NCBI GenBank assembly: GCA_005773095.1
Contig: SXHT01000125.1
Span: 1-18,593, forward strand
From: Planctomycetaceae bacterium
Lineage (GTDB): Bacteria > Planctomycetota > Planctomycetia > Pirellulales > PALSA-1355
Length of the DNA: 18,593 bases
Direction of reading: 5' to 3'
Shown: positions 1 through 7,210 of the stretch, one piece after another
Numbering within the stretch: the stretch's first letter is position 1
Layout: every line of letters starts with the position of its first letter
Position numbers and translations under genes: made by a program
The notes under the pieces: model-generated
Told to the model about the DNA's origin: nothing
The model's input: only the letters and a program-made list of their open reading frames with translations
The model's database searches: none

Positions 1-1
1 C

Positions 2-46
2 GATGTGAACAAGACGCCCAAACCGCCAGAAGAGATTGTCTGGTAA
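2..46 (+). CDS. C-terminal tail of an unidentified protein (partial)
   Basis: The first bases read as an open frame entering from outside the window: DVNKTPKPPEEIVW followed by TAA at 44-46. Only 14 residues are visible, so no family can be named. The frame is plausible because the stop is followed directly by an intergenic palindromic repeat cluster, as expected after the end of a gene. It could also be a chance open frame. Confidence 0.35.
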   Translation, partial: DVNKTPKPPEEIVW

Positions 47-50
47 AGTC

Positions 51-195
51 GCCGTTACGGCACAGAGGACTGTGCCTACTACGTAGCAGGCACAGTCCTT
101 TGTGCCGTCGCTGAATGTAGCAGGTACACTGGGTACCCTTTGGGGTCATGCCGTCGCCGAATGTAGCAGGCTCGCTCCGCGAGCCGTCGCTGAAC
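51..195. repeat. Palindromic intergenic repeat cluster, constant flanks with variable hairpins
   Basis: Three direct units start with GTAGCAGG (83, 117, 163) and end with CCGTCGCYGAAY (105-116, 151-162, 184-195). Between these flanks each unit carries a different hairpin: GGCACA/TGTGCC (89-106), GGTAC/GTACC (123-137) and GGCTCGC/GCGAGCC (169-185, 7-bp arms, TCC loop). In addition 59-82 is an inverted copy facing the first unit, giving a 48-bp near-perfect palindrome (59-106, 22 of 24 pairs). The element lies between a gene end and the convergent end of the oxidoreductase gene, so it may act as a bidirectional terminator or be a REP-type element. No coding potential is evident in 196-299. Confidence 0.8.
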
Positions 196-299
196 GATCA
201 CCCGAGTTCAATTTCCACGGCCGTTCAATCCAGTAATGCGCCTTTGTTAAGAAATGGCTATAGGGAACAACGCGCGGTGCACGCCCCGCGACGACGGGC

Positions 300-1418
300 T
301 TACGGCGCGAGCGGTGGCATCGTGCCATTTGTTTCTGGCAGCCAATCGACGGGGCAGACCTGTCCGGCAGCTTCAGCTCGGTAGGCAGCCGATACAATGG
401 CCTGCATGTTGCGCGCGTGTCGCAAGCCTGGCAGGCGCGGAACACAAGCACGCAGGTGGATGCTTTCCAGCACGTCGGACCAGAGGCTGCAAAACAAAGA
501 CTGGACGGGATCGTCCGACTCTTGCGGCGGCGATGTGTCCGGGTGGTGGTTTAGCGCGGCCTGCTGCTGGGGCGAGAGCGATTGCGAAAACTTTCCTTGC
601 AGAGAAAGTTTGGAATGGCCCTCGTCCGTAATGACGAGCTGGCCGGTGTCGCCAAGCACTTCGGCACGGTACGGTCGATCGGTGACCCAGCTCTCCTGGT
701 GAACGTACTGGACGCCGCCTTCCCATTGGACAAGCAGATCCACTTCGTCCTCGATGCCGGGGAACGCCGCCGGATGCGATTGCCGTACCCGTCCGCTGAC
801 ATGCGTTGCCTGTGGATCGCCCAGGATGAACGAAACAACCGACAGGAAGTGGATGGACGATGACATCAGCATGCCGCCCCCCGCGATGCTGTGATTGACG
901 AGCCAGCTGCGGGGATCGCCGGCGGGGTTGCAGAAGCGGCTGTCGCCGTACATGTTCCTGCCCAAGGTCAGCCGCACCTGTTGCAGCGGACCCAAGGCGC
1001 CGGTCCGCACCAGATCGCGTACTGCGCTATAGACGGGCTGGTAACGGTGCATCAACGCCACGCCTACGACGCTGCTGGAGTCAGCCGCCGCCGCAACTGC
1101 CAGATCGGCCTCACGGAGATTCATGGCGAGTGGTTTCTCGATCAGCACGTGCTTCCCGCGGGATAGCGCCTGCAGCAATAGCTCGATGTGCCATTTGGGA
1201 GGGACGCAGATTGCCACCAGGTCGATGTCATCGAGACGCAATAAGGATTCGGCATCGGCAAAGGCTCGCGGGATACCGAACCGTTGCGCACAACGGAGAG
1301 CCGCCGCATGGTGATTGTCGGCGCAGGCAACCGCGCAACAGTCGGAGCGTGCTTGAATAGCGCGCAGATGCGAATCGGAGATCGCGCCGCAACCGATGAT
1401 TCCGACCCGAAGCGTCAA
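300..1418 (-). CDS. Gfo/Idh/MocA family oxidoreductase
   Basis: Predicted cytoplasmic NAD(P)-dependent sugar or cyclitol dehydrogenase of about 372 residues, a normal length for the family. The N-terminus is a Rossmann fold with VGIIGCGAISDSHLRAI (residues 5-21), then the family EKP motif in HVLIEKPLAMN (EKP 94-96, whose Lys normally takes part in catalysis), and a C-terminal alpha/beta domain with AGGGMLMSSSIHFLS, where the usual Asp of GGGxxxD is Ser but the His is kept. The frame is open further upstream, but that part is the out-of-frame shadow of the neighbouring gene. The only credible start is TTG at 1416-1418, preceded by a purine-rich GGGGGA. It follows the TIM-barrel gene by 35 bases, so they are probably cotranscribed. 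Substrate cannot be read from sequence; the neighbours suggest sugar metabolism. Confidence 0.88.
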   Translation of the reverse strand: MTLRVGIIGCGAISDSHLRAIQARSDCCAVACADNHHAAALRCAQRFGIPRAFADAESLLRLDDIDLVAICVPPKWHIELLLQALSRGKHVLIEKPLAMNLREADLAVAAAADSSSVVGVALMHRYQPVYSAVRDLVRTGALGPLQQVRLTLGRNMYGDSRFCNPAGDPRSWLVNHSIAGGGMLMSSSIHFLSVVSFILGDPQATHVSGRVRQSHPAAFPGIEDEVDLLVQWEGGVQYVHQESWVTDRPYRAEVLGDTGQLVITDEGHSKLSLQGKFSQSLSPQQQAALNHHPDTSPPQESDDPVQSLFCSLWSDVLESIHLRACVPRLPGLRHARNMQAIVSAAYRAEAAGQVCPVDWLPETNGTMPPLAP

Positions 1419-1453
1419 AGGTCCCCCATTTCTGGCATTGCCAGGCCGCGCCC

Positions 1454-2647
1454 TCAGGCAGACGATCCCAAGAAGCCTTGGAGCGCCGGCTTGATCCAAC
1501 GCAAGTACGTGCGCGGCGACTCGGAGTAATTGTAGAAGAACACGCCCTCGGCGCCCTGCTCGACGGCCGCCGTTACGCACGCGCGGCAACGCTGGGCATC
1601 GGCGATTGCGTGCGGCGAATCGGGCGGATCCTGCCCCAGGCGAAAACCCACGCGAAGCCGCTGATGTTCGGCCGCGCGGAGGCGTGCCGCAGCCGTTAAC
1701 TCGGCGACGTCGGCGGGCGTTCTGCCGTAGGCGCCCACCACTTGCCAATCGTAAGCGGCCACCGGTTCGACCCCTTCCAAGGCCACGCCCAAAGGCGTCA
1801 GGTCGCCGTGAATGTCTGCGATCAGTGAGGCAACCACGCCATCGAGCACGGCACGATAGGCCCGCAACCCTGGCTGTTCCTCGTGGAATTGCTCGATCGT
1901 TTCCGGCAAGTCGCGAGGGGGATTCGGCACATGCTCGAGGAAGCGGCGGAGATGCCCCGCCACGGCCTGTCGCAGCGGCTCAGCGTCGATTCCCTCGGCC
2001 GCGGCCCAGGCCAACTCGTGCTTCGAAAAGCTGATGTCCAGCAACTCGTGCTCCAAGGGGCCAAACGGCGTCAGGTCGCGCTCATGATGATGGCCGTGTC
2101 GCCTGCCGCGATAATTGGGCGCTTCAAGAAAGATGGACTGTAACGGATACTGCGACGCCAAATTGTGGGCCAAGCCGCGCACGTACTTGCGCACCGCCGG
2201 GCTGGCCGGCGTCAAGGCGTGCGGATAGGAATCACCCAAGGCATTGCGGACAGTATGTTCCGGAAACGCCAGCCCCAAACGCGTGTTGTGATTACAGACC
2301 GTCCAGGCCGTTAATCGCAGGCCGAATTTCTCCAGGCGGCGGCCGGCCTCGGCAAACCAATCGGTGGAGGCGGCCACGCGCCCAACGAGGGGTTTCAGCG
2401 GCGTGTCGTCGAAGAATCGCGGCTGGGCATGAAAGTAGGCCACCCCGTCTTCGGGCATGTAGCAGGTTCGCCGCGGATTATGCGGCAGCACAAACCAGCC
2501 GGCATGATACACGCTGGCCAAATAGAGCGAGCTCAAACCCGCCTCAGCCACGAACCCCAATACGCGATCGATGTCTTCGTCGGCAAAGTCCCAGGCAAAA
2601 ACACAAATTGCGGCGTCTTGCATCGTTCTATGGAAGTCGTCGGTCAA
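1454..2647 (-). CDS. Putative TIM-barrel glycoside-hydrolase-like protein
   Basis: A 397-residue protein without signal peptide or membrane segment. Regularly spaced strands such as AAICVFAW, LSSLYLASVY, LRLTAWTVCNHN, SIFLEAPNY and GVALEGVEP look like the beta strands of a TIM barrel. Glu175 (FLEAPNY) and the Glu of ALEGVEP would sit at strand ends, as catalytic acids do in glycosidases, and HGHHHERD (about 184-191) is a striking His cluster that could bind metal. I recognise the general fold pattern, not a named family, so the activity is inference. The listed start is TTG; ATG at 2621-2623 is an alternative that would remove eight residues, and neither has a strong ribosome binding site. 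It lies between the sialidase-like gene and the oxidoreductase gene on the same strand, supporting a role in carbohydrate breakdown. Confidence 0.7.
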   Translation of the reverse strand: MTDDFHRTMQDAAICVFAWDFADEDIDRVLGFVAEAGLSSLYLASVYHAGWFVLPHNPRRTCYMPEDGVAYFHAQPRFFDDTPLKPLVGRVAASTDWFAEAGRRLEKFGLRLTAWTVCNHNTRLGLAFPEHTVRNALGDSYPHALTPASPAVRKYVRGLAHNLASQYPLQSIFLEAPNYRGRRHGHHHERDLTPFGPLEHELLDISFSKHELAWAAAEGIDAEPLRQAVAGHLRRFLEHVPNPPRDLPETIEQFHEEQPGLRAYRAVLDGVVASLIADIHGDLTPLGVALEGVEPVAAYDWQVVGAYGRTPADVAELTAAARLRAAEHQRLRVGFRLGQDPPDSPHAIADAQRCRACVTAAVEQGAEGVFFYNYSESPRTYLRWIKPALQGFLGSSA

Positions 2648-2691
2648 TACAACCAGCAGCCGGCAGGAAGCCGCTCATGGCATCTGCGCAA

Positions 2692-2788
2692 GCCATGCCG
2701 CGACCGGCGGACGGGCGAGCGTTTCGTGCCCGTGGCAACCGTGGCCGCCACGCTGGCGAATCGGCCATGCCACGACCGGCGGCCGGGC
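2692..2788. repeat. Imperfect direct repeat, two 25-base copies
   Basis: Copies at 2692-2716 and 2764-2788 share the core GCCATGCC.CGACCGGCGG with two mismatches over 25 bases. The second copy touches the stop codon of the sialidase-like gene. The stretch between this gene and the TIM-barrel gene (about 140 bases) holds nothing else recognisable. Confidence 0.6.
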
Positions 2789-4038
2789 TACAGTCCCGCG
2801 GCCTGACGGAATTGGTCCTCGGTGAAGCTTGTTACGTAGACCTTGCTTTCGGTCCACAATTTACGATAGTTTCCGGTCGATGGCGGCATGATGTAGTAGG
2901 TGACCATTATGGTTCCATCGCCCGCTTGTGCGCCGTTGGCGTAGCCGCAGTTTTCGCTGGTGGCATCGCCGGAAAGCAGCACGCGGTTGTTGTAATGCCA
3001 GCTGGCCCCGCCGTCGGTGCTGAGCATCGCGGCAGCACCGTAAGGCGGACGGCGGTTACCCCAGGTTGCCAACAGATTGCCGCTCTTGAGCTGAAAGGCC
3101 CCGCCAGGTTGTTGGCCCGCTTCGGTCAGGGGCGATGGCCCGCTCCACGTTCGGCCGTCATCCGACGATTCGTATTGAACCAGGTCGGTTTGAGGACGTC
3201 TCATGTGAGCCAACAGTTTTTTTTCTGTGCCTACCAGGCACAGCGACGTTTCTTCGTAGAGTTGATTGCCAGGATCGGCAAAGATCGCGGTAAACTCGCC
3301 CCAGGTCTTGCCGTTGTCACGGGAACGCACTATGCCGGCGAGCTTATGCGTTCCGGCGGGAATCTTCGCATCCCCTTGGTACTGTGAGTTGTAGGCGCCG
3401 TAAAGTGACATGCAGGCCGCGCCATCGGACAGCGTCACGATGGCCCAATGCGGTGCAACGCCGCCATCCGAACCCCCTACGGGATGGTCCCTAACGGGCT
3501 CTGTCGGTGCCCAGGTCTTGCCGAGATCGTCGGACCAGGTGCAGACCACGCCTTGATTCTTATGGTTGAAGTCCTGGTTGGGGTTGTTGACCCCCTTGCC
3601 TTCTTGATCGTAATGATAATTCAACTCGCAGAACGCACACACGATACGACCACCGGGCAACTGGCCCAACGCCTGATTGCGCTGTTGATAAACCACGTAC
3701 CCGCCCCCTTCCCGCGGCGAAAACAATGCGTCGCTCCGCCCCAGCCGCTGGGAAACCATCACGGGCGACGACCACGACTTGCCGCCGTCGACGGAGCGGA
3801 CCCACAGCATGGCCACATTGCACGCATCCACCTGCGGTAAGGGCTGGGCCTTCTGGTAAACCAGCCCGATCGAACCATCGGCCAACGGCGTAACGACACC
3901 CCAGGCCGCGCCCTCGGCAACTACAACGGTTTGCTGATCCTTTAACGTGCGTTCGCCGTCGTCGCCCCGAGCTGTATTGGGAACAACCGCGCACAACGAC
4001 AGCACAACGACGACCGAGAGGGGGCGTACCAGTAACAT
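2788..4038 (-). CDS. Secreted sialidase-like BNR/Asp-box protein
   Basis: A 416-residue protein with a Sec signal peptide (residues 1-25, cleavage likely after NTARG). It contains five Asp boxes of the form S-x-D-x-G-x-x-W: SVDGGKSW, SDDLGKTW, SRDNGKTW, SSDDGRTW and STDGGASW. Spread through the chain, these mark a six-bladed beta propeller of the exo-alpha-sialidase superfamily. Members cleave terminal sialic acids or simply bind glycans; activity cannot be decided here because the full Arg triad, Tyr and Glu set is not identifiable with certainty. The start is ATG with a good AGGAG about nine bases upstream and a promoter-like pair further up (4105-4132). It is the first gene of a leftward set followed by the TIM-barrel and oxidoreductase genes, a layout that suggests attack on a host or algal glycan outside the cytoplasm followed by sugar oxidation inside. 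Confidence 0.88.
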   Translation of the reverse strand: MLLVRPLSVVVVLSLCAVVPNTARGDDGERTLKDQQTVVVAEGAAWGVVTPLADGSIGLVYQKAQPLPQVDACNVAMLWVRSVDGGKSWSSPVMVSQRLGRSDALFSPREGGGYVVYQQRNQALGQLPGGRIVCAFCELNYHYDQEGKGVNNPNQDFNHKNQGVVCTWSDDLGKTWAPTEPVRDHPVGGSDGGVAPHWAIVTLSDGAACMSLYGAYNSQYQGDAKIPAGTHKLAGIVRSRDNGKTWGEFTAIFADPGNQLYEETSLCLVGTEKKLLAHMRRPQTDLVQYESSDDGRTWSGPSPLTEAGQQPGGAFQLKSGNLLATWGNRRPPYGAAAMLSTDGGASWHYNNRVLLSGDATSENCGYANGAQAGDGTIMVTYYIMPPSTGNYRKLWTESKVYVTSFTEDQFRQAAGL

Positions 4039-4104
4039 TATTCATACTCCTGAAAGATCGTGACGAAATGCAGGTTGATCCGACAATGATGGACCAGGGC
4101 CCGT

Positions 4105-4132
4105 AGTGTAGGTACCCGGGGACAATTGTCAA
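4105..4132 (-). promoter_or_regulatory. Predicted sigma70-type promoter for the sialidase-like gene
   Basis: On the minus strand TTGACA (4132-4127) is a perfect -35, followed after 16 bases by TACACT (4110-4105) as -10. The predicted transcript start lies about 60 bases before the ATG at 4038. Prediction is from motif only. Confidence 0.45.
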
Positions 4133-4193
4133 CCACTTACCAGGGGTCGGGAGTCGATTTCGCGGAGTTGACTATTGCCTTGCGCTGTTCGCT

Positions 4194-5234
4194 CTACGGC
4201 AAATCCACCGGTTGGCCGTCGTCACTTGAAATCAGATAGGCCATGGTTAGCTCGTCAACTTCGTCGGCGATGAAGGCGACATGGCCATCGCAAAAGGCCA
4301 CATTGACGCCAGAGAAATGTCGGCTACGGGGGGCGGCGGATAGGTACGTCGCAACCTTGTACTCGGCACAGGGCATGTCTTCCAACCGGGCCGTCGCGGC
4401 GTCGGGGCAACCGTACAAGACATCGGCGTTGGGACCAAGTGTGTTGGGCAATTGAGTGTGGCCGATGCTAGCCATCACGGGCCGGAACGTGGCAAGTCCG
4501 GAACCGTACGAGTGAAAGTCGAATGCCAACAGCGACGCACCGGCCCACGGCAGCGCCCAAGCGCCGCGCTGGTCGCCTTCGGCCGCCATCGTACGCACCT
4601 CCGAGAGCAGCAGCGTTTTTGATAGACCGTCGCGGATGTTCTTGGGTCTATAGACACGATTGCCCGCCAAACCGCTGGGCCACCAATCGCAATGGTCGAT
4701 ATGATACGGGCTGACATAGGCGGCGTAATTACCTTTTGCAAACTGCTTGCCGGTGGTCAGAATCGGATCCACAAAGAAGCGACCCTGGGCGTCGTCGCTG
4801 GGGCACACCATGGTTGCCAACGGAGTCGCCTGCGGTTCGCGCGGCTGATCGAGCACGTTGCGCCGCAGATCGAATTGCCGATAGAGCGTCTCCTCCTCGA
4901 TTTGAGGCAGGACTTGCACAACCCAACTAAACATTTTGCCGCCGCGCGGATCGAACGTGCCGAATCTTATGTTGCCCAACCCCTTCGCGGTCAGCCCGCC
5001 GGCCGGATAAGCTTTGTGAGTGCTTTCGAATTTGGCAACCGCCAGGCTCAAATGCTTCAGATTGTTCACGCACCGCACCTTTCGGGCGCTTTCGCGAGCG
5101 GCCTCCACCGCCGGCAATAAGACGGCGATTAGCGCGCCGATGATGGCGATCACCGCGAGCAGCTCGACCAGCGAAAAGGCCGCTCGGCAGTCCGGTCGGG
5201 ACTTCCACGGCATGCTTGAGAACGGGGTGACCAC
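4194..5234 (-). CDS. DUF1559 family prepilin-like protein
   Basis: A 346-residue member of the very large planctomycete DUF1559 family. The N-terminus has the type IV pseudopilin signature AFSLVELLAVIAIIGALIAVLLPAVEAARE (about residues 19-47): a prepilin peptidase site before the Phe, the conserved Glu five residues later, and a hydrophobic helix that should anchor the protein in the membrane or in a pilus-like fibre. It is followed by CVNNLKHLSLA, the family CxNNLKQ motif, and the C-terminus ends with the typical H-x-G-like block FSGVNVAFCDGHVAFIADEVD. The start is GTG at 5232-5234, chosen because AGGAGGT lies six bases upstream (5241-5247). It follows the small gene at 5258 by 23 bases and is probably cotranscribed with it. 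The precise role of DUF1559 proteins is unknown. Confidence 0.93.
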   Translation of the reverse strand: MVTPFSSMPWKSRPDCRAAFSLVELLAVIAIIGALIAVLLPAVEAARESARKVRCVNNLKHLSLAVAKFESTHKAYPAGGLTAKGLGNIRFGTFDPRGGKMFSWVVQVLPQIEEETLYRQFDLRRNVLDQPREPQATPLATMVCPSDDAQGRFFVDPILTTGKQFAKGNYAAYVSPYHIDHCDWWPSGLAGNRVYRPKNIRDGLSKTLLLSEVRTMAAEGDQRGAWALPWAGASLLAFDFHSYGSGLATFRPVMASIGHTQLPNTLGPNADVLYGCPDAATARLEDMPCAEYKVATYLSAAPRSRHFSGVNVAFCDGHVAFIADEVDELTMAYLISSDDGQPVDLP

Positions 5235-5240
5235 CAGATT

Positions 5241-5247
5241 ACCTCCT
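5241..5247 (-). promoter_or_regulatory. Strong ribosome binding site deciding a GTG start
   Basis: AGGAGGT on the minus strand, six bases before GTG at 5234. It fixes the start of the DUF1559 gene in preference to the later ATG at residue 8. Confidence 0.8.
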
Positions 5248-5257
5248 CGTCGCTGCC

Positions 5258-5701
5258 TTAGCTTTGATCAAGTTCCCTTTCATCGATCGGCGGTGTTCTG
5301 GCAAAATCTCCCAAATCGTCGAACATCGTGGGATCCACCGCGCGATAGTGGACGTCACCCATGCCTGGCAGCTTTGGCGGCTCGTCATTCAGCCAGGCGA
5401 GCACGAAACGAATCTGTTCCTGTCGTGGACCCTCCAGGTTTGCCTGCGATACCATTTTGTCAATCAATCGCCAGCCGGCCTCCAGATATCGATTCAGCTC
5501 ATTCACGTCCTCGACCGACGCCACCTGTCGCGTGTCCTCCAGTGACCGAAACGACGCCAGAACGTAGTTTACCCGGGCCGGCAGGCCATCTCGTGGTGCA
5601 AGCATGTGCTGATTGACCAGCTTCCAGCCGAACCGCAAATACTGATTGACGGTTTCCGGGCTGGTGGTTTCAACGATTTTCCGGGCGCGGGCGAGGTCCA
5701 T
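5258..5701 (-). CDS. Small hypothetical protein with two internal repeats
   Basis: A 147-residue soluble protein without signal peptide. It contains two similar units: ETVNQYLRFGWKLVNQHM ... VNYVLASF (about residues 16-52) and DVNELNRYLEAGWRLIDKM ... IRFVLAW (about 64-103). The shared pattern VNxYLxxGWxLI...VxxVLA resembles the short YLxxGWxLI pattern of DUF1737/DUF4177-type small domains, but I cannot assign a family firmly. The last 45 residues are acidic and proline-rich, probably disordered. Start ATG lies six bases downstream of a TACAAT -10 box and lacks a Shine-Dalgarno sequence, so the message may be leaderless. It is the first gene of a pair with the DUF1559 gene and divergent from the alcohol dehydrogenase. 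Confidence 0.75.
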   Translation of the reverse strand: MDLARARKIVETTSPETVNQYLRFGWKLVNQHMLAPRDGLPARVNYVLASFRSLEDTRQVASVEDVNELNRYLEAGWRLIDKMVSQANLEGPRQEQIRFVLAWLNDEPPKLPGMGDVHYRAVDPTMFDDLGDFARTPPIDERELDQS

Positions 5702-5707
5702 GCTCAG

Positions 5708-5713
5708 ATTGTA
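5708..5713 (-). promoter_or_regulatory. Predicted -10 box giving a leaderless message (leftward)
   Basis: TACAAT on the minus strand ends six bases before the ATG at 5701, which places the predicted +1 on the A of the start codon. No Shine-Dalgarno sequence is visible and the -35 region is weak. Confidence 0.4.
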
Positions 5714-5793
5714 ATTCGAAGTGGTCGGTGGGACCAGTGATGCGACGTCCAGCGAATTGTGTCGTGGGCTTAAGCTGACGCTACCGCACTGAC

Positions 5794-5799
5794 TATACT
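5794..5799 (+). promoter_or_regulatory. Predicted -10 box giving a leaderless message (rightward)
   Basis: TATACT ends six bases before the ATG at 5806, again placing +1 on the A of the start codon. There is no Shine-Dalgarno sequence. A weak TTAAGC lies 18 bases upstream as a possible -35. Confidence 0.42.
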
Positions 5800-5805
5800 C
5801 ACGCC

Positions 5806-6987
5806 ATGCACCCCTCGCCTGGCGACTACGAGTTTCTTGCTCCCGCGAAGATCGTGTTTGGCTGGGGCCGACGCCGTGAAGTGGGCGAACTGGCCCAAAC
5901 GTTAGGTCGGCGGGCTTTCATTATCTGGGGTTCGCGGACACTGCGGTCGACGGACCGGGCCAACGAAATCATCACCTCGCTCCGCCGGGCCGGGATCGAG
6001 CCGGTTGAACTGGCAACGATCTCGCACGAGCCGCTGGTCGCCGACGTGGACGCCGCAACCTGGGCGTTGCGACAACTGGGAAACGGCCGCGAATCATTGA
6101 TCGTGGCGATTGGCGGCGGATCGGCGATCGACCTGGCGAAAGCCGTCGCCGCGCTTGCGACGCATCGTGAAAGCGACACGGTACAGGACTATTTGGAGGG
6201 GGTTGGCCGTGGACTAAGAATTACGCATTCCCCTCTCCCCCTGCTGGCGATGCCAACGACGGCCGGAACCGGTAGCGAAGCGACCAAGAACGCGGTCATC
6301 TCGTCCCACGAACCGCCGTTCAAGAAAAGTTTGCGTTCCGACCTGATGCTCCCAAAGGTGGCGCTCATCGATCCGGAACTTACCGTGACCTGTTCGAAGA
6401 CAGTTACAGCGCACAGCGGCATGGATGCCATCACTCAATGTATCGAAAGCTTTATTTCTCGACGCGCCAAGCCCATTGCGGCAGCGCTTGCCATCAAGGG
6501 ATTGCAACTTGCGTACCCGGTTCTGGTGCAGGCTGTGGAGAACGGTGAATCGCGACCGGCACGTGAGGCGATGTCCCAGGCCGCGTTGCTGTCGGGAATG
6601 GCGCTGGCCAACTCCGGGCTTGGGTTGGCACACGGGGTGGCCGCGGCGCTGGGGGTGCATTGCCATGTCCCGCATGGACTTGCTTGTGCGGTGATGCTGC
6701 CGGCCGCGCTGCGCGCAAATCGAAACGAGTGCGCTGGGCAGCTTGCCGACCTGGAAAGCGCGCTTGCGCCTGGTGCTGCTGACTCGACCAGAAGGGCAGA
6801 CGCGTTTGTCGAGCGGATGGTGCAATTGTGCGATCTGCTGAAGATCCCTCGCCGGCTTGGCGAACTAGGGGTTGACCGAGCGATCATTCCATCACTGGCG
6901 GCCAGTTCGTACGGCAACAGCATGGATGGCAATCCACGGCGAATTAGCTCCGAAGAGTTAACGGAACTTCTGGAGGACATGCTGTGA
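5806..6987 (+). CDS. Iron-type alcohol dehydrogenase (group III ADH)
   Basis: A 393-residue cytoplasmic NAD(P)-dependent dehydrogenase of normal family length. Visible motifs: cofactor-binding GGGSAIDLAKAVA (103-115), PTTAGTGSEATKNAVI (150-165), the metal-site helix HSGMDAITQCIESF (203-216) and GLGLAHGVAAALGVHCHVPHG (271-291). In the family the metal is held by Asp, His, His, His (D196, H200, H263, H277 in FucO). Here Asp207, His276 and His290 are kept, but the second ligand is Gln211. The active-site His four residues after His276 is Ala280. The protein may therefore bind another metal, bind it weakly, or belong to a subgroup with Gln. Substrate is not predictable. It stands alone, divergent from the small repeat protein; the start has no Shine-Dalgarno sequence and a -10 box six bases upstream. 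Confidence 0.93.
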   Translation: MHPSPGDYEFLAPAKIVFGWGRRREVGELAQTLGRRAFIIWGSRTLRSTDRANEIITSLRRAGIEPVELATISHEPLVADVDAATWALRQLGNGRESLIVAIGGGSAIDLAKAVAALATHRESDTVQDYLEGVGRGLRITHSPLPLLAMPTTAGTGSEATKNAVISSHEPPFKKSLRSDLMLPKVALIDPELTVTCSKTVTAHSGMDAITQCIESFISRRAKPIAAALAIKGLQLAYPVLVQAVENGESRPAREAMSQAALLSGMALANSGLGLAHGVAAALGVHCHVPHGLACAVMLPAALRANRNECAGQLADLESALAPGAADSTRRADAFVERMVQLCDLLKIPRRLGELGVDRAIIPSLAASSYGNSMDGNPRRISSEELTELLEDML

Positions 6988-7046
6988 TTCATCGGTTCAA
7001 ACTGTGACGGGGGTGCTTGTCTGACCCTGGTACTCAACACAGAAAA

Positions 7047-7202
7047 CGGATCGGCTGTGCCATCGGTCGCAGGGCCAATCCGTGTTTTACATTCGGAAAC
7101 CTGGTAGGGCCGGCTTTGCCGGCCGCGGATGGGAAAAGCACGCGAATCCGGCCGGCACAGCCGGCCCTACAGCGGATAACGGATTGGCTGTGCCGTCGGT
7201 CG
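7047..7202. repeat. Nested palindromic intergenic element with flanking direct repeats
   Basis: The centre is an inverted repeat with 21-bp arms and one mismatch: GTAGGGCCGGCTTTGCCGG.. (7104-7124) against 7150-7170, with a 25-base loop. It is bracketed by direct repeats of 23 bases, CGGATCGGCTGTGCCATCGG.. (7047-7069) and 7180-7202, with two mismatches. GCCAATCCG (7074-7082) is also the reverse complement of the start of the second direct repeat. The arms are themselves palindromic. No ORF is supported, and the element fills most of the gap between the dehydrogenase and DUF1501 genes, where it could end transcription or be a REP/MITE-like sequence. Confidence 0.8.
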
Positions 7203-7210
7203 GTCGTCGA

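Noticed and set aside
83..195. CRISPR-like array
   Set aside because: Only three units, each internally palindromic, with related rather than unique cores; no cas genes nearby.
1419..1748. N-terminal extension of the oxidoreductase frame up to 1748
   Set aside because: It overlaps the TIM-barrel gene, is Arg-rich shadow sequence and lies before the Rossmann start; TTG at 1418 gives the normal N-terminus.
2608..3387. 259-codon plus-strand frame
   Set aside because: Antisense shadow of the sialidase-like gene and its downstream gap; no family pattern and no ribosome binding site.
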